DNA from: Streptomyces sp. NBC_01445
Lineage (GTDB): Bacteria; Actinomycetota; Actinomycetes; Streptomycetales; Streptomycetaceae
NCBI RefSeq assembly: GCF_035918235.1
Contig: NZ_CP109485.1
Span: forward strand, 3,472,001 to 3,536,000
Length of the DNA: 64,000 bases
Reading direction: 5' to 3'
The stretch's first letter is position 1, and each line of letters begins with the position of its first letter. The translations under genes were made by a program, and so were the position numbers. The notes below the pieces were generated by a model, which was given only the letters and a program-made list of their open reading frames with translations, was not told the DNA's origin and made no database searches. Below are positions 1-7,774 of this stretch, piece after piece.

Positions 1-244
1 CCCAGCGGAACACCGAGCCCGGCCGCAGTATGCCCGACGTGCCCTTCTTTACCGTGGTGACGTCGGGCTGCCACGACGGCCAGTTCTCGACGTCCGTCTG
101 CACCTTCCAGATTGTGCGCAGCAGCGCATGGATCACGATGTCCTCGCGAGTGATAACGGCAGCGGTCTCGTCGATCTGCGTGTCTGCGGCGGTGAACCTG
201 AAAGTCGCAGAACCCGTCAACGGCACGGGCCTCAAGCCGCACAC
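1..244 (-). CDS. SRPBCC (polyketide cyclase/START-like) family protein, C-terminus cut by window edge
   Basis: Reading leftward, one frame stays open from about position 244 to the edge and encodes a stretch ending in IWKVQTDVENWPSWQPDV and then LRPGSVFRW. This is the N-terminal strand/helix signature of SRPBCC-fold proteins, which bind hydrophobic ligands. The start is unclear: candidates are GTG 244, TTG 235 and GTG 226, none with a good Shine-Dalgarno. A lipoprotein-like signal peptide (PFPLLFLLLLLAACAA) lies just upstream at 282-235 but in another frame, so the gene may be frameshifted. The protein has no assigned substrate. The SRPBCC call is made from motif memory. Confidence 0.6.
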   Translation of the reverse strand, partial: MCGLRPVPLTGSATFRFTAADTQIDETAAVITREDIVIHALLRTIWKVQTDVENWPSWQPDVTTVKKGTSGILRPGSVFRW

Positions 245-373
245 GCCGCCAGAAGCAGAAGCAGAAACAGCAACGGAAAGGGACGCGCTCGCCCATACTC
301 CGGGCTCGCACGTCCCCCTCTACGACTCCGGTCAGTGACTCAGCTCAGTGCCTCAGCCCTGAGCACCCAATGC

Positions 374-2533
374 TCAGCCCGCCGCAGCCAGCACCAACGG
401 CAGAACCTGCTCGCTCCCCGCCTGCCGGAGCAGCCGCGCGGCGACGGCGAGGGTCCAGCCGGAGTCCGTGTAGTCGTCCACGAGCAGGACGGGACCCGGA
501 GCGCCGGCCAGGGCCGCAGCCAGATCGTCAGGAACAGTGAAAGTGTTGGACAGTGTCCTGAGCCGCTGGGCGGAGTTGCTGCGGCGTGCCGCGTGTACGT
601 CCCCCGGCCCCGAATACGCGAGCGTGCCCAGGAAGGGGAGGCGGCCGACGGTCGCGATTCCCTGGGCGAGGGAACCGACCAGTTGCGGCCGGGTCAGGGA
701 CGGCACGGCGACGACTCCCACCGGCCGGGCAGAGGCGTCCGGAACACTCGGCGCCCACCCCCCGGGCGAGCGCGCCCAGTCGGCGATGACGGCTACCGCG
801 GCCTTCAGGGCGTCGTCGGGGACGGGCCCGTCGGGCGCGTTCTCGGCCAGCAGCGGGCGCAGCCGGTTGCCCCAGCCGATGTCCGAGAGCCGCCCCAGGG
901 CGCGCCCGGTGGAGCACTGTTCCTTGGCCGGGATGCGCCCCTTGAGGTCAATGCCCAGCGCGGGCATCCCCGTCGGCCACATGCGGCGCGGCTCGATCTC
1001 CACCCCCGGGCGGTCCAGTTCCCTGGCCGCCCCCGTCAGCATCTCCGCCGAAACCGAGGAATCGGCCCAGGCCCCCGCACAGTTGTCGCAACGGCCACAC
1101 GGAGCCGCACCCTCGTCGTCCAGTTGCTGGCGCAGGAACTCCATCCGGCACTGGGACGTGCTCGCGTAATCACGCATGGCCTGCTGCTCGGTCGCCCGCT
1201 GCTTGGCCACCCACGCGTAGCGCTCGGAGTCGTACACCCAGTCGGCTCCCGTGGCCGTCCAGCCGCCCTTCACTCGCTTGACCGCGCCGTCGACGTCCAG
1301 CACCTTCAACATCGACTCGAGGCGACTGCGCCGAAGATCCACCGCCGCCTCCAGGGCGGGCACGGACAGCGGCCGTCCCGCACCCGCGAGCGCCGAGAGC
1401 GTCTGGCGGACCTGCGCCTCGGGCGGGAAGGCCGTATCGGCGAAGTAGCGCCAGATGGCCTCGTCCTCCTTGCCCGGCAGCAGCAGCACATCGGCGTGGG
1501 CCACACCGCGGCCCGCACGCCCCACCTGCTGGTAGTAGGCGATCGGCGAGGACGGCGAGCCGAGATGGATCACGAATCCCAGGTCCGGCTTGTCGAAGCC
1601 CATCCCCAGCGCGGAGGTGGCGACCAGCGCCTTCACGCGGTTCTCCTGGAGATCGATCTCGGCCTGGAGCCGGTCGGCGTTCTCCGTCTTGCCCGTGTAC
1701 GACGCCACGTTGAAACCGCGCTGGCGCAGGAAGGCGGTGGCCTCCTCGGCCGCGGCCACCGTCAGCGTGTAGATGATGCCGGAGCCCTGAAGCTCATTCA
1801 GGTGTTCGGCAAGCCAGCCCAGGCGGTGTGCGGCATCCGGCAACTGGACCACGCCCAGGCGCAGACTCTCCCGATCCAACGGGCCGCGGAGTACCAATGC
1901 CTCGCCGGCTCCCGTACCCAGCTGATCGGCGACATCCGCCGTGACCCGCGCGTTCGCCGTAGCGGTGGTGGCCAGCACCGGAACACCGGCGGGAAGCTCG
2001 GCCAGCATCGCCCGCAGCCGGCGGTAGTCCGGCCGGAAGTCATGGCCCCAGTCGGAGATGCAGTGCGCCTCGTCGACCACGAGCAGACCGGTCGTGGCCG
2101 CGAGCTTGGGCAGGACCTGATCACGGAAATCAACCGAATTGAGGCGCTCCGGACTCACGAGGAGAACGTCGGTCTCGCCACGCTCGACCTCCTCATAGAT
2201 CGTGTCCCACTCCTCCGGGTTGGCCGAGTTGATCGTGCGCGCCTGGATACCGGCCCGCGCCGCCGACTCGACCTGGTTACGCATCAGCGCCAGCAACGGC
2301 GAGATGATCACCGTGGGACCGGAGCCACGCCGCCGCAGCAGGGCCGTGGCCACGAAGTACACCGCCGACTTGCCCCAGCCGGTGCGCTGCACCACAAGGG
2401 CACGCCGACGCTCCTCGACCAGGGCTGCCACCGCCTGCCACTGATCCTCCCGAAGGCGCGCCGAACCCCCTGGATCGCCGACCAGCTCAGCGAGGATGGC
2501 GTCGGCTTCGGCACGCAGCTCCTGGTTACTCAT
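374..2533 (-). CDS. recQ: RecQ-family ATP-dependent DNA helicase with C-terminal phosphoribosyltransferase-like domain
   Basis: A 719-residue SF2 3'-5' DNA helicase. Visible motifs are a P-loop (TGWGKS, about 51-56), DEAH (154-157) followed by CISDWGHDFRPDYRRL, motif VI QVGRAGRG (336-343), and the RecQ zinc-binding cysteines C462, C479, C482 and C485. After the zinc domain comes an extra region of about 200 residues ending in VLLVDDYTDSGWT (about 682-694), the PRPP-loop signature of phosphoribosyltransferases. The ATG at 2533 (MSNQELR) was chosen because upstream in-frame sequence is low complexity and would run through the promoter. A RecA-NDp-like promoter lies 7-29 nt upstream. The likely role is recombination or fork repair; the tail's function is unknown. 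Confidence 0.93.
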   Translation of the reverse strand: MSNQELRAEADAILAELVGDPGGSARLREDQWQAVAALVEERRRALVVQRTGWGKSAVYFVATALLRRRGSGPTVIISPLLALMRNQVESAARAGIQARTINSANPEEWDTIYEEVERGETDVLLVSPERLNSVDFRDQVLPKLAATTGLLVVDEAHCISDWGHDFRPDYRRLRAMLAELPAGVPVLATTATANARVTADVADQLGTGAGEALVLRGPLDRESLRLGVVQLPDAAHRLGWLAEHLNELQGSGIIYTLTVAAAEEATAFLRQRGFNVASYTGKTENADRLQAEIDLQENRVKALVATSALGMGFDKPDLGFVIHLGSPSSPIAYYQQVGRAGRGVAHADVLLLPGKEDEAIWRYFADTAFPPEAQVRQTLSALAGAGRPLSVPALEAAVDLRRSRLESMLKVLDVDGAVKRVKGGWTATGADWVYDSERYAWVAKQRATEQQAMRDYASTSQCRMEFLRQQLDDEGAAPCGRCDNCAGAWADSSVSAEMLTGAARELDRPGVEIEPRRMWPTGMPALGIDLKGRIPAKEQCSTGRALGRLSDIGWGNRLRPLLAENAPDGPVPDDALKAAVAVIADWARSPGGWAPSVPDASARPVGVVAVPSLTRPQLVGSLAQGIATVGRLPFLGTLAYSGPGDVHAARRSNSAQRLRTLSNTFTVPDDLAAALAGAPGPVLLVDDYTDSGWTLAVAARLLRQAGSEQVLPLVLAAAG

Positions 2534-2539
2534 GCCCCC

Positions 2540-2562
2540 ATGCAACCCCACACCACTGACAA
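2540..2562 (-). promoter_or_regulatory. Near-match RecA-NDp/PafBC-type DNA-damage promoter for the RecQ gene
   Basis: Reading the minus strand, TTGTCAGTG (2562-2554), an 8-nt spacer, then TTGCAT (2545-2540). The published LexA-independent actinobacterial motif is tTGTCrgtg-N8-TAnnnT, so only the second -10 base deviates. The -10 ends only 6 nt before the ATG at 2533, so the transcript would be leaderless or nearly so. Confidence 0.6.
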
Positions 2563-2990
2563 CGACCCAATCCCCCGCCGCGATGATCACCGCCCGGCCC
2601 TTCCATCCGGCTGCCTGGAGGGTGTCCCGCCAGGTGCCGAGCTCCTCTTGATCCGAACCCCTCTTGATCCAATTCTCGGCGCGCCCGGGTCGCGGAGGTC
2701 AGGGGGTGTTACCGCTGGTCGTGGCGGTGACGACGCGATCCTGGCGTCTGGTCGAAGCCGTAAAAAACGTGATCCTGGCGTCACGGGTGACGGCGGTGGG
2801 CAGGGATATAGCCGACGCTTCCCCAGATACCGGCCCCTGGCCCCGATTGCTCGTTGCCGCAAGCCAGTGCGAAGGGAAGAATTGGAATCGCTCCCGCGCG
2901 GCTCGATCGTGGTCCGGTAGGGCTGTGCCGCGGTGCGCTCCCGCAGTCCGACCCCGCCCGCAGTGTGGGCGCGTAGCCGAAGGGAGGACC
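2563..2990. other. Intergenic region between divergent genes, with two short direct repeats
   Basis: No convincing gene in about 430 bp. It contains two exact direct repeats: CTCTTGATCC at 2645-2654 and 2661-2670 (16 bp apart), and GATCCTGGCGTC at 2737-2748 and 2771-2782 (34 bp apart). A good ribosome-binding site (AGGGAGGA) precedes the GTG at 2991. Open frames crossing this stretch have no plausible protein content. Confidence 0.5.
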
Positions 2991-3632
2991 GTGACCTTCG
3001 GATTCGCTCCGTCCTCGGCGACATCATTGTCGACGTCATCGACGCGTGCCGACATGTCCGCCGACTCCGCCAATCAACTCGCCAGGGTGCTCGAACCCGC
3101 GGAATGGGCCGCGGCGGGGATCCCCTTGCTGCGCAATCCGCGCGAGGTCGTCAGCGGCCTGCACGCCCGGCACCGCCCCAAGCCTGAGACGGCCGTCGTG
3201 GCCGTTCTTGACACGGAGGAGCGGCTCAGTGCCAGCGCGTCGTTCACGCGGCGCGCGAGCGCGGCGGACGGCTGGGTGTTCCGCAACGCGCTGCTCACGC
3301 ACCTGCGCCGGGTCATCCCGCACGACCTCCGACGCCGTACACCGGTGCGTACAGCTGTACTGCTCTACTGCCGCGAGGGCGACGCGCATTGGACGGAGGA
3401 GGACGGTGCGTGGATGTGGGGGCTGCGGGATGCCTGCACACTTCATGGGCTGCGCTGCGGGGCGTACATCACCATGACGCGGGACGGCTGGCAGGTACTC
3501 GGCGAGGGACGTGGCGGCCGGCGGCCGAGCCTTGGGTCGACGCCCGAAGTGTTCGAGGGCGGCGTCGAGCCGCCACTGCCGCGCGCAGGAGGAGCCGCGT
3601 CGGAGGTACTGCGCCGCGCGGCCGCCCGCTGA
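2991..3632 (+). CDS. Uncharacterised conserved-looking protein, 213 aa
   Basis: I do not recognise a family. The GTG at 2991 is preceded by AGGGAGGACC, a strong ribosome-binding site; an alternative ATG lies at 3054 (MSADSANQL). The body is soluble and mixed alpha/beta, with a hydrophobic strand TAVLLYCREGDAHWTEEDG and then WMWGLRDACTLHGLRCGAYI, and a low-complexity Gly/Arg-rich C-terminus. No signal peptide or membrane segment. It is divergent from the RecQ gene and convergent with the next gene; no clear terminator was seen in the 105-bp gap after it. Confidence 0.75.
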   Translation: MTFGFAPSSATSLSTSSTRADMSADSANQLARVLEPAEWAAAGIPLLRNPREVVSGLHARHRPKPETAVVAVLDTEERLSASASFTRRASAADGWVFRNALLTHLRRVIPHDLRRRTPVRTAVLLYCREGDAHWTEEDGAWMWGLRDACTLHGLRCGAYITMTRDGWQVLGEGRGGRRPSLGSTPEVFEGGVEPPLPRAGGAASEVLRRAAAR

Positions 3633-3737
3633 GAGCTGCCACTGGAACGAGCCCGTCGCGACGCGGGCCGCAGTCACACGACGCCGCCGGCCGCCCGCGG
3701 AACCGTCGAGCGGTCCGGGCAGCCGGCGTGCGGCGTG

Positions 3738-4385
3738 TCAGACTCCGGCGCCCAGCAGGGAGTTGATCCGCTGCGGGTCGCCGCACACGATCAGCAGGGC
3801 GCCCGCCCGGCCGAGGGCGAGAGGCATTGCCGCGGCGGCCGCCTCATCGGCGCCGCCGTTCAGCGCGACGACGACCACAGGCCGCTTGGTGGCACGCCCA
3901 GCGGCACCGGCGTCGGCGTAGAAGACGTCGTCACCCGCGTCGTGCTGCGCCCAGTAGGCGGTGTCGCCGAAGGACAGCTCGTGCGTGGCCCACGGGTGCG
4001 GGTCGCCGGTGGTGATCACCAGCACCTCGCCGGGCGCACGGCCCGAGTCGAGGAGCAGGTCGACGGCTTCCTCCGCGGCATCCAGGGCCCCCTCGACCGA
4101 AGCCGGGATCAGCTGGATCTGCGGCTGCGCGGTCGGCACGGCGGCGGGGGCGGGGGCGGCCGGAGCCGAAGGCCCCGGCTTGGCGGCGGACAGCGACTCG
4201 CGCGACGTGCGCTGCGCGGGCGGCATCGGCCGTGCGGGACCCGGGCGTCCGGGTCGCGGCGGCGCCGCGGGACGCGGGCCGGGTACAGGGCGGGGGGTCG
4301 GCGCGTTGCGGCTGCTGGGGGCCGAAGTGGCGCGGGGACCCTGGGCACTCTCGTGAATCTGAGGCTCCTCGGGAAGGAGAGGCAT
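3738..4385 (-). CDS. Uncharacterised protein with Pro/Ala-rich N-terminus and a domain resembling the UvrD-type helicase C-terminus
   Basis: 215 residues. Residues about 15-95 are Pro/Ala/Arg-rich and probably disordered. The rest (EVLVITTGDPHPWATHEL, then YWAQHDAGDDVFYADA, then RPVVVVALNGG and ALGRAGALLIVCGDP) looks to me like the RecA2-like end of UvrD/SF1 helicases, but without any Walker motif. No Shine-Dalgarno precedes the ATG at 4385. A TAGATA hexamer ends 5-6 nt upstream, so a leaderless transcript is possible. It lies 65 bp downstream of rnhB on the same strand. The helicase resemblance is tentative. Confidence 0.7.
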   Translation of the reverse strand: MPLLPEEPQIHESAQGPRATSAPSSRNAPTPRPVPGPRPAAPPRPGRPGPARPMPPAQRTSRESLSAAKPGPSAPAAPAPAAVPTAQPQIQLIPASVEGALDAAEEAVDLLLDSGRAPGEVLVITTGDPHPWATHELSFGDTAYWAQHDAGDDVFYADAGAAGRATKRPVVVVALNGGADEAAAAAMPLALGRAGALLIVCGDPQRINSLLGAGV

Positions 4386-4450
4386 GAACTTATCTATCAA
4401 ACGCCGGTGCGGGTGGCCCCGGCGGGTGGCACATGAGTGCGAACGGAAGA

Positions 4451-5152
4451 TCAGAAGTCGAAGCCGAGTTGTCCTTCGATCTCCGGAACGTTTCCGTCCG
4501 CCCAGATGCGGGCCTTCTTGAGGTGCCGCCACTGGGGCAGCGCATCAAGATACGCCCACGTGAGCCGGTGGTACGGGGTGGGCCCCCGCACCTCCAGCGC
4601 GGCTTTGTGGACCGGCGACGGATAACCGGCGTTGGCCGCAAAACCGAAGTCTGCATGTTCGATGCCCAGTTCGGCCATCATTTTGTCGCGCCGAACCTTG
4701 GCGATCACCGATGCCGCGGCGACGGCCACACAGGACCGGTCCCCCTTGATCACCGTGCGGACCTGCCAGGGAGCGCCGAGGTAGTTGTGCTTGCCGTCGA
4801 GGATGACCGCGTCCGGACGGACCGGAAGGGCCTCGAGGGCGCGCACCGCGGCGAGCCGCAGAGCGGCCGTCATCCCCAGCTCGTCGATCTCCTCGTGGGA
4901 GGCGTGCCCGAGAGCATGTGCCGTCACCCAGCTCTCCAGCGTCTCGGCGAGCACTTCGCGCCGCTTCGGGCTGATCAGCTTGGAGTCGGTGAGACCTTCG
5001 GGCGGTCGGCGCAGCCCGGTGACGGCGGCGCACACAGTGACCGGTCCCGCCCACGCACCGCGACCGACCTCGTCCACACCGGCGACGATCTTGGCTCCGG
5101 TGGTGGCGCGCAGTGAGCGCTCGACGCTGTGAGTGGGTGGTTCGTACGGCAT
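4451..5152 (-). CDS. rnhB: Ribonuclease HII
   Basis: 234 residues, a normal length for RNase HII, which cleaves RNA in RNA-DNA hybrids and removes single misincorporated ribonucleotides. The diagnostic motif [13 protein letters not shown] supplies the first catalytic Asp-Glu pair. [10 protein letters not shown] and [12 protein letters not shown] carry further conserved residues, and [10 protein letters not shown] is the C-terminal family motif. The start at ATG 5152 ([15 protein letters not shown]) fits the family N-terminus; upstream in-frame codons are Arg-rich shadow. It probably leads a two-gene unit with the gene ending at 3738. Confidence 0.95.
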   Translation of the reverse strand: MPYEPPTHSVERSLRATTGAKIVAGVDEVGRGAWAGPVTVCAAVTGLRRPPEGLTDSKLISPKRREVLAETLESWVTAHALGHASHEEIDELGMTAALRLAAVRALEALPVRPDAVILDGKHNYLGAPWQVRTVIKGDRSCVAVAAASVIAKVRRDKMMAELGIEHADFGFAANAGYPSPVHKAALEVRGPTPYHRLTWAYLDALPQWRHLKKARIWADGNVPEIEGQLGFDF

Positions 5153-5285
5153 GGCGCCAGATAGCCTACGCCGCCTTGACCACTCAGCGACACCCCGGTA
5201 CGACCGGCCCCTTCTCCGTCCACGCGGCACGATGCCACCACACACCCCGGCGCCGACTCAGATCCACGGTCGGCGCCGCCTCGCG

Positions 5286-5909
5286 TCACGCCCCCCGCGG
5301 CCGCAGCAGCGGAACCATCACCTGATCGATCATCTCCGTGAGATCACGCTCTTCCCATTCGCTCGCGCACACCTTGGAGCGGTACATCATCATCGCAGGA
5401 ATGACATCGCAGACGTACGCGTCAGCGGCGCCGGGGCGAACCTCTCCCCGCTCGATCCCGCGGTTCACGACCTCTTTGATCAGCTCGACGCTCGGCTGGA
5501 CGACGCCCTCGAAGATCACCTCATGGAAGCGCTGCGCCGTCGCCGAGTCGCATTCGTGAAGAACCGAACGCAGAGCGAATCCGGGGCGCGAGTACATCGC
5601 CTCACGCATCAGGCCGCAGAGCTCGATCAGGTCCTCCCGGACGCTGCCGCGGTCCGGCGCTCCGTCGAGCCTGGGCAGCGCCGCCTGGAGGGCGTCCGCG
5701 ACGAGCTCCTCCTTGGACGGCCAGCGGCGGTAGACGGCGGCCTTGCCCGTCTGCGCTCCGGCGGCGACGCCTTCCATCGTGAGGGCGTTCCAGCCGACCG
5801 TACTGAGCTGCTCCAGCGCGGCTTCCAGGATGGCCCGCTCCAGCACGGGGCCACGCCGGCGCAGGGTGGCCGTCCGAGCGGGGGCGGCCGTCCAGCGCGA
5901 AGTATCCAT
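5286..5909 (-). CDS. TetR/AcrR-family repressor, predicted regulator of the adjacent MFS exporter
   Basis: 207 residues. The N-terminal helix-turn-helix (about residues 24-70: LERAILEAALEQLSTVGWNALTMEG..., KAAVYRRWPSKEELVADAL) is classic TetR. The C-terminal ligand domain resembles the type found beside EmrB/QacA pumps. It is divergent from the exporter at 6047, and two identical perfect inverted repeats sit between the starts. Autorepression with exporter repression, relieved by an unknown drug, is the expected arrangement. Confidence 0.92.
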   Translation of the reverse strand: MDTSRWTAAPARTATLRRRGPVLERAILEAALEQLSTVGWNALTMEGVAAGAQTGKAAVYRRWPSKEELVADALQAALPRLDGAPDRGSVREDLIELCGLMREAMYSRPGFALRSVLHECDSATAQRFHEVIFEGVVQPSVELIKEVVNRGIERGEVRPGAADAYVCDVIPAMMMYRSKVCASEWEERDLTEMIDQVMVPLLRPRGA

Positions 5910-5954
5910 CGTCTTCTCTCCGTTGGGGAACCGGGTGTTCTCGGCAGCTTCTTC

Positions 5955-5974
5955 AGTGAACGGTTGCGTTCACT
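5955..5974. promoter_or_regulatory. TetR operator, copy 1
   Basis: AGTGAACGGTTGCGTTCACT is a perfect 8-bp inverted repeat (AGTGAACG/CGTTCACT) around GTTG. It lies 45 bp upstream of the TetR start. The identical 20-mer recurs at 6004-6023, exactly 49 bp further on. Confidence 0.85.
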
Positions 5975-6003
5975 GATGGGGAGTCACTACCGTTCGAGGC
6001 GAC

Positions 6004-6023
6004 AGTGAACGGTTGCGTTCACT
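6004..6023. promoter_or_regulatory. TetR operator, copy 2
   Basis: The same 20-bp palindrome as at 5955-5974, here 23 bp upstream of the exporter GTG start, where a bound repressor would block transcription. Exact identity including the spacer is strong internal evidence for a specific binding site. Confidence 0.85.
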
Positions 6024-6046
6024 AACGCACTTGTGGGGGATCCATA

Positions 6047-7621
6047 GTGTCAACCTCTCAGTTAACTCAAGATCAGAAGCCGAACAAGCCAGGGAAGCCG
6101 GGGCAGGCACGACGGGCCGGGCGCCCCGGCATAGCCCTCGCCGTCATCGCGGCCTGCCAACTCATGGTGGTACTCGACGCGACGATTGTGAACATCGCGC
6201 TCCCGCACATTCAGGGCGCGCTCAAGTTCTCCACGACAGATCTCACTTGGGTCGTCAGCGCGTACACGCTCACCTTCGGTGGGCTGCTGCTTCTCGGTGG
6301 TCGCGCGGGAGACATCCTCGGTCGCCGCCGGGTCTTCATGTCCGGCATCCTGCTCTTCACGCTCGCCTCCCTGCTCGGCGGACTCGCCCAGGAACCCTGG
6401 CAGTTGCTGGCGGCCCGGGCCCTGCAGGGCGTCGGTGGCGCGATCGCGTCGCCCACCTCGCTCGCCCTCATCACCACGACGTTCCCCGAAGGCCCGGAGC
6501 GGAACCGCGCGTTCGGCGTCTTCGCGGCCGTCTCCGCGGGCGGCGGCGCCGTCGGTCTCCTCGCCGGCGGCATGCTCACGGAGTGGCTCGACTGGCGCTG
6601 GGTGCTGTTCGTGAACGTACCCATCGGCATCCTCATCGCGGTGCTGGCGCCGATGTACATCAACGAGTCCGAACGCCACCCGGGACGCTTCGACATCGCG
6701 GGCGCGCTCACCTCCACGGCGGGCATGGCCTCGCTCGTGTACGGCTTCATCCGGGCGTCGGAGGAGGGCTGGCGGGACAGCATCAGCGTGGGCTCGTTCG
6801 TCGCCGCCGTGGTGCTGCTGCTCGCCTTCGTGTTCATCGAGAGCCGGGCGAAGGAACCCATCACTCCGCTGCGGATGTTCGCCGACCGCAACCGCTCCGG
6901 CACGTACGTGATCATGCTGAGCCTGGCCGCGGCGATGTTCGGCATGTTCTTCTTCATCGTCCTGTTCGCACAGAATGTCCTCAACTACACGCCGATCGAG
7001 GCGGGCCTCGCCTTCCTGCCCGTGACGGCCGCGATCATCGTCGGTGCGGGCCTGTCGCAGCGGCTGCTTCCGGTCCTCGGCCCCAAGCCCTTCATGATGA
7101 CCGGCGCGACCTTCGTCCTGCTCGGCCTCGGCTGGCAGACGTTCGTCTCCCCCGACAGCTCGTACGTGGGTGGGGTGCTCGGCCCGATGCTGCTGTTCGG
7201 CATCGGGATGGGGCTCAACTTCGTGACGCTCACCCTGACCGCCGTCTCCGGAGTCGCCCAGCACGAGGCGGGCGCGGCGTCCGGGCTGCTCAACGCGATG
7301 CAGCAGGTGGGAGGTTCGCTCGGCCTCTCCATTCTGACGACCGTCTTCGGTACGGCCAGCAGGAACGAGGCCAAGGACCAGATCCCCTCCTTCATGGCGC
7401 AGGCCACGCCCGAGCAGAAGGCGGAGTTCGCCAAGACCCATCAGCTCCCGGCTCCCTGGGGTCACCAGGTCCTGGCCGAGGGCATCTCGACCGCGTTCAT
7501 TCCGGCCGCGGCGATGGCGCTGCTCGCCCTGATCGTCGCCACTGTGGTGATCCGGGTGCGCAAGAGCGACCTGGAAGCGCTCGCGGGTACCGCGGGTGCG
7601 GCCGGGCCGGCGGGCGGCTGA
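6047..7621 (+). CDS. DHA2-family (EmrB/QacA, 14-TM) MFS drug exporter
   Basis: 524 residues with about 14 hydrophobic segments, the DHA2 topology. MFS signatures include VVLDATIVNIALPHIQ in TM1 (motif D1 of this family), LGGRAGDILGRRRVF (motif A, loop 2-3) and ALQGVGGAIASPTSLALI (motif B/C region). It should export a hydrophobic or cationic compound using the proton gradient. The GTG at 6047 is preceded by GGGGGA 6 nt upstream. Regulated by the divergent TetR gene through the operator at 6004-6023. Confidence 0.94.
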   Translation: MSTSQLTQDQKPNKPGKPGQARRAGRPGIALAVIAACQLMVVLDATIVNIALPHIQGALKFSTTDLTWVVSAYTLTFGGLLLLGGRAGDILGRRRVFMSGILLFTLASLLGGLAQEPWQLLAARALQGVGGAIASPTSLALITTTFPEGPERNRAFGVFAAVSAGGGAVGLLAGGMLTEWLDWRWVLFVNVPIGILIAVLAPMYINESERHPGRFDIAGALTSTAGMASLVYGFIRASEEGWRDSISVGSFVAAVVLLLAFVFIESRAKEPITPLRMFADRNRSGTYVIMLSLAAAMFGMFFFIVLFAQNVLNYTPIEAGLAFLPVTAAIIVGAGLSQRLLPVLGPKPFMMTGATFVLLGLGWQTFVSPDSSYVGGVLGPMLLFGIGMGLNFVTLTLTAVSGVAQHEAGAASGLLNAMQQVGGSLGLSILTTVFGTASRNEAKDQIPSFMAQATPEQKAEFAKTHQLPAPWGHQVLAEGISTAFIPAAAMALLALIVATVVIRVRKSDLEALAGTAGAAGPAGG

Positions 7622-7651
7622 CTGGGGGAAGCCGTCCACCGGGGAGGTGGA

Positions 7652-7687
7652 TGCCGGGCCGTCCGACTCGACGAAGCCGGCCCGGTA
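7652..7687. terminator. Hairpin between convergent genes
   Basis: A stem of about 10 bp (TGCCGGGCCG/CGGCCCGGTA, one G-T pair) with a 16-nt loop. A smaller hairpin TCCACC/GGTGGA lies at 7635-7651. Sits between the MFS stop (7621) and the convergent gene end (7775). Confidence 0.5.
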
Positions 7688-7774
7688 TCCATCACACCCA
7701 AGCCGATGCGTTCACCTGAGCCCTAGCCCCACGGTCTATCCGTCACGCCGAGTGAGGCGTGAGGAATCCACAGG

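Noticed and set aside
128..2920. Long plus-strand open frame opposite the RecQ gene
   Set aside because: Arg/Gly/His-rich shadow sequence; the minus strand holds a complete helicase.
2587..3039. Minus-strand frame of about 150 codons in the gap upstream of the RecQ gene
   Set aside because: Arg/Pro/Ser-rich, no ribosome-binding site, no family resemblance, and it would cross the RecQ promoter.
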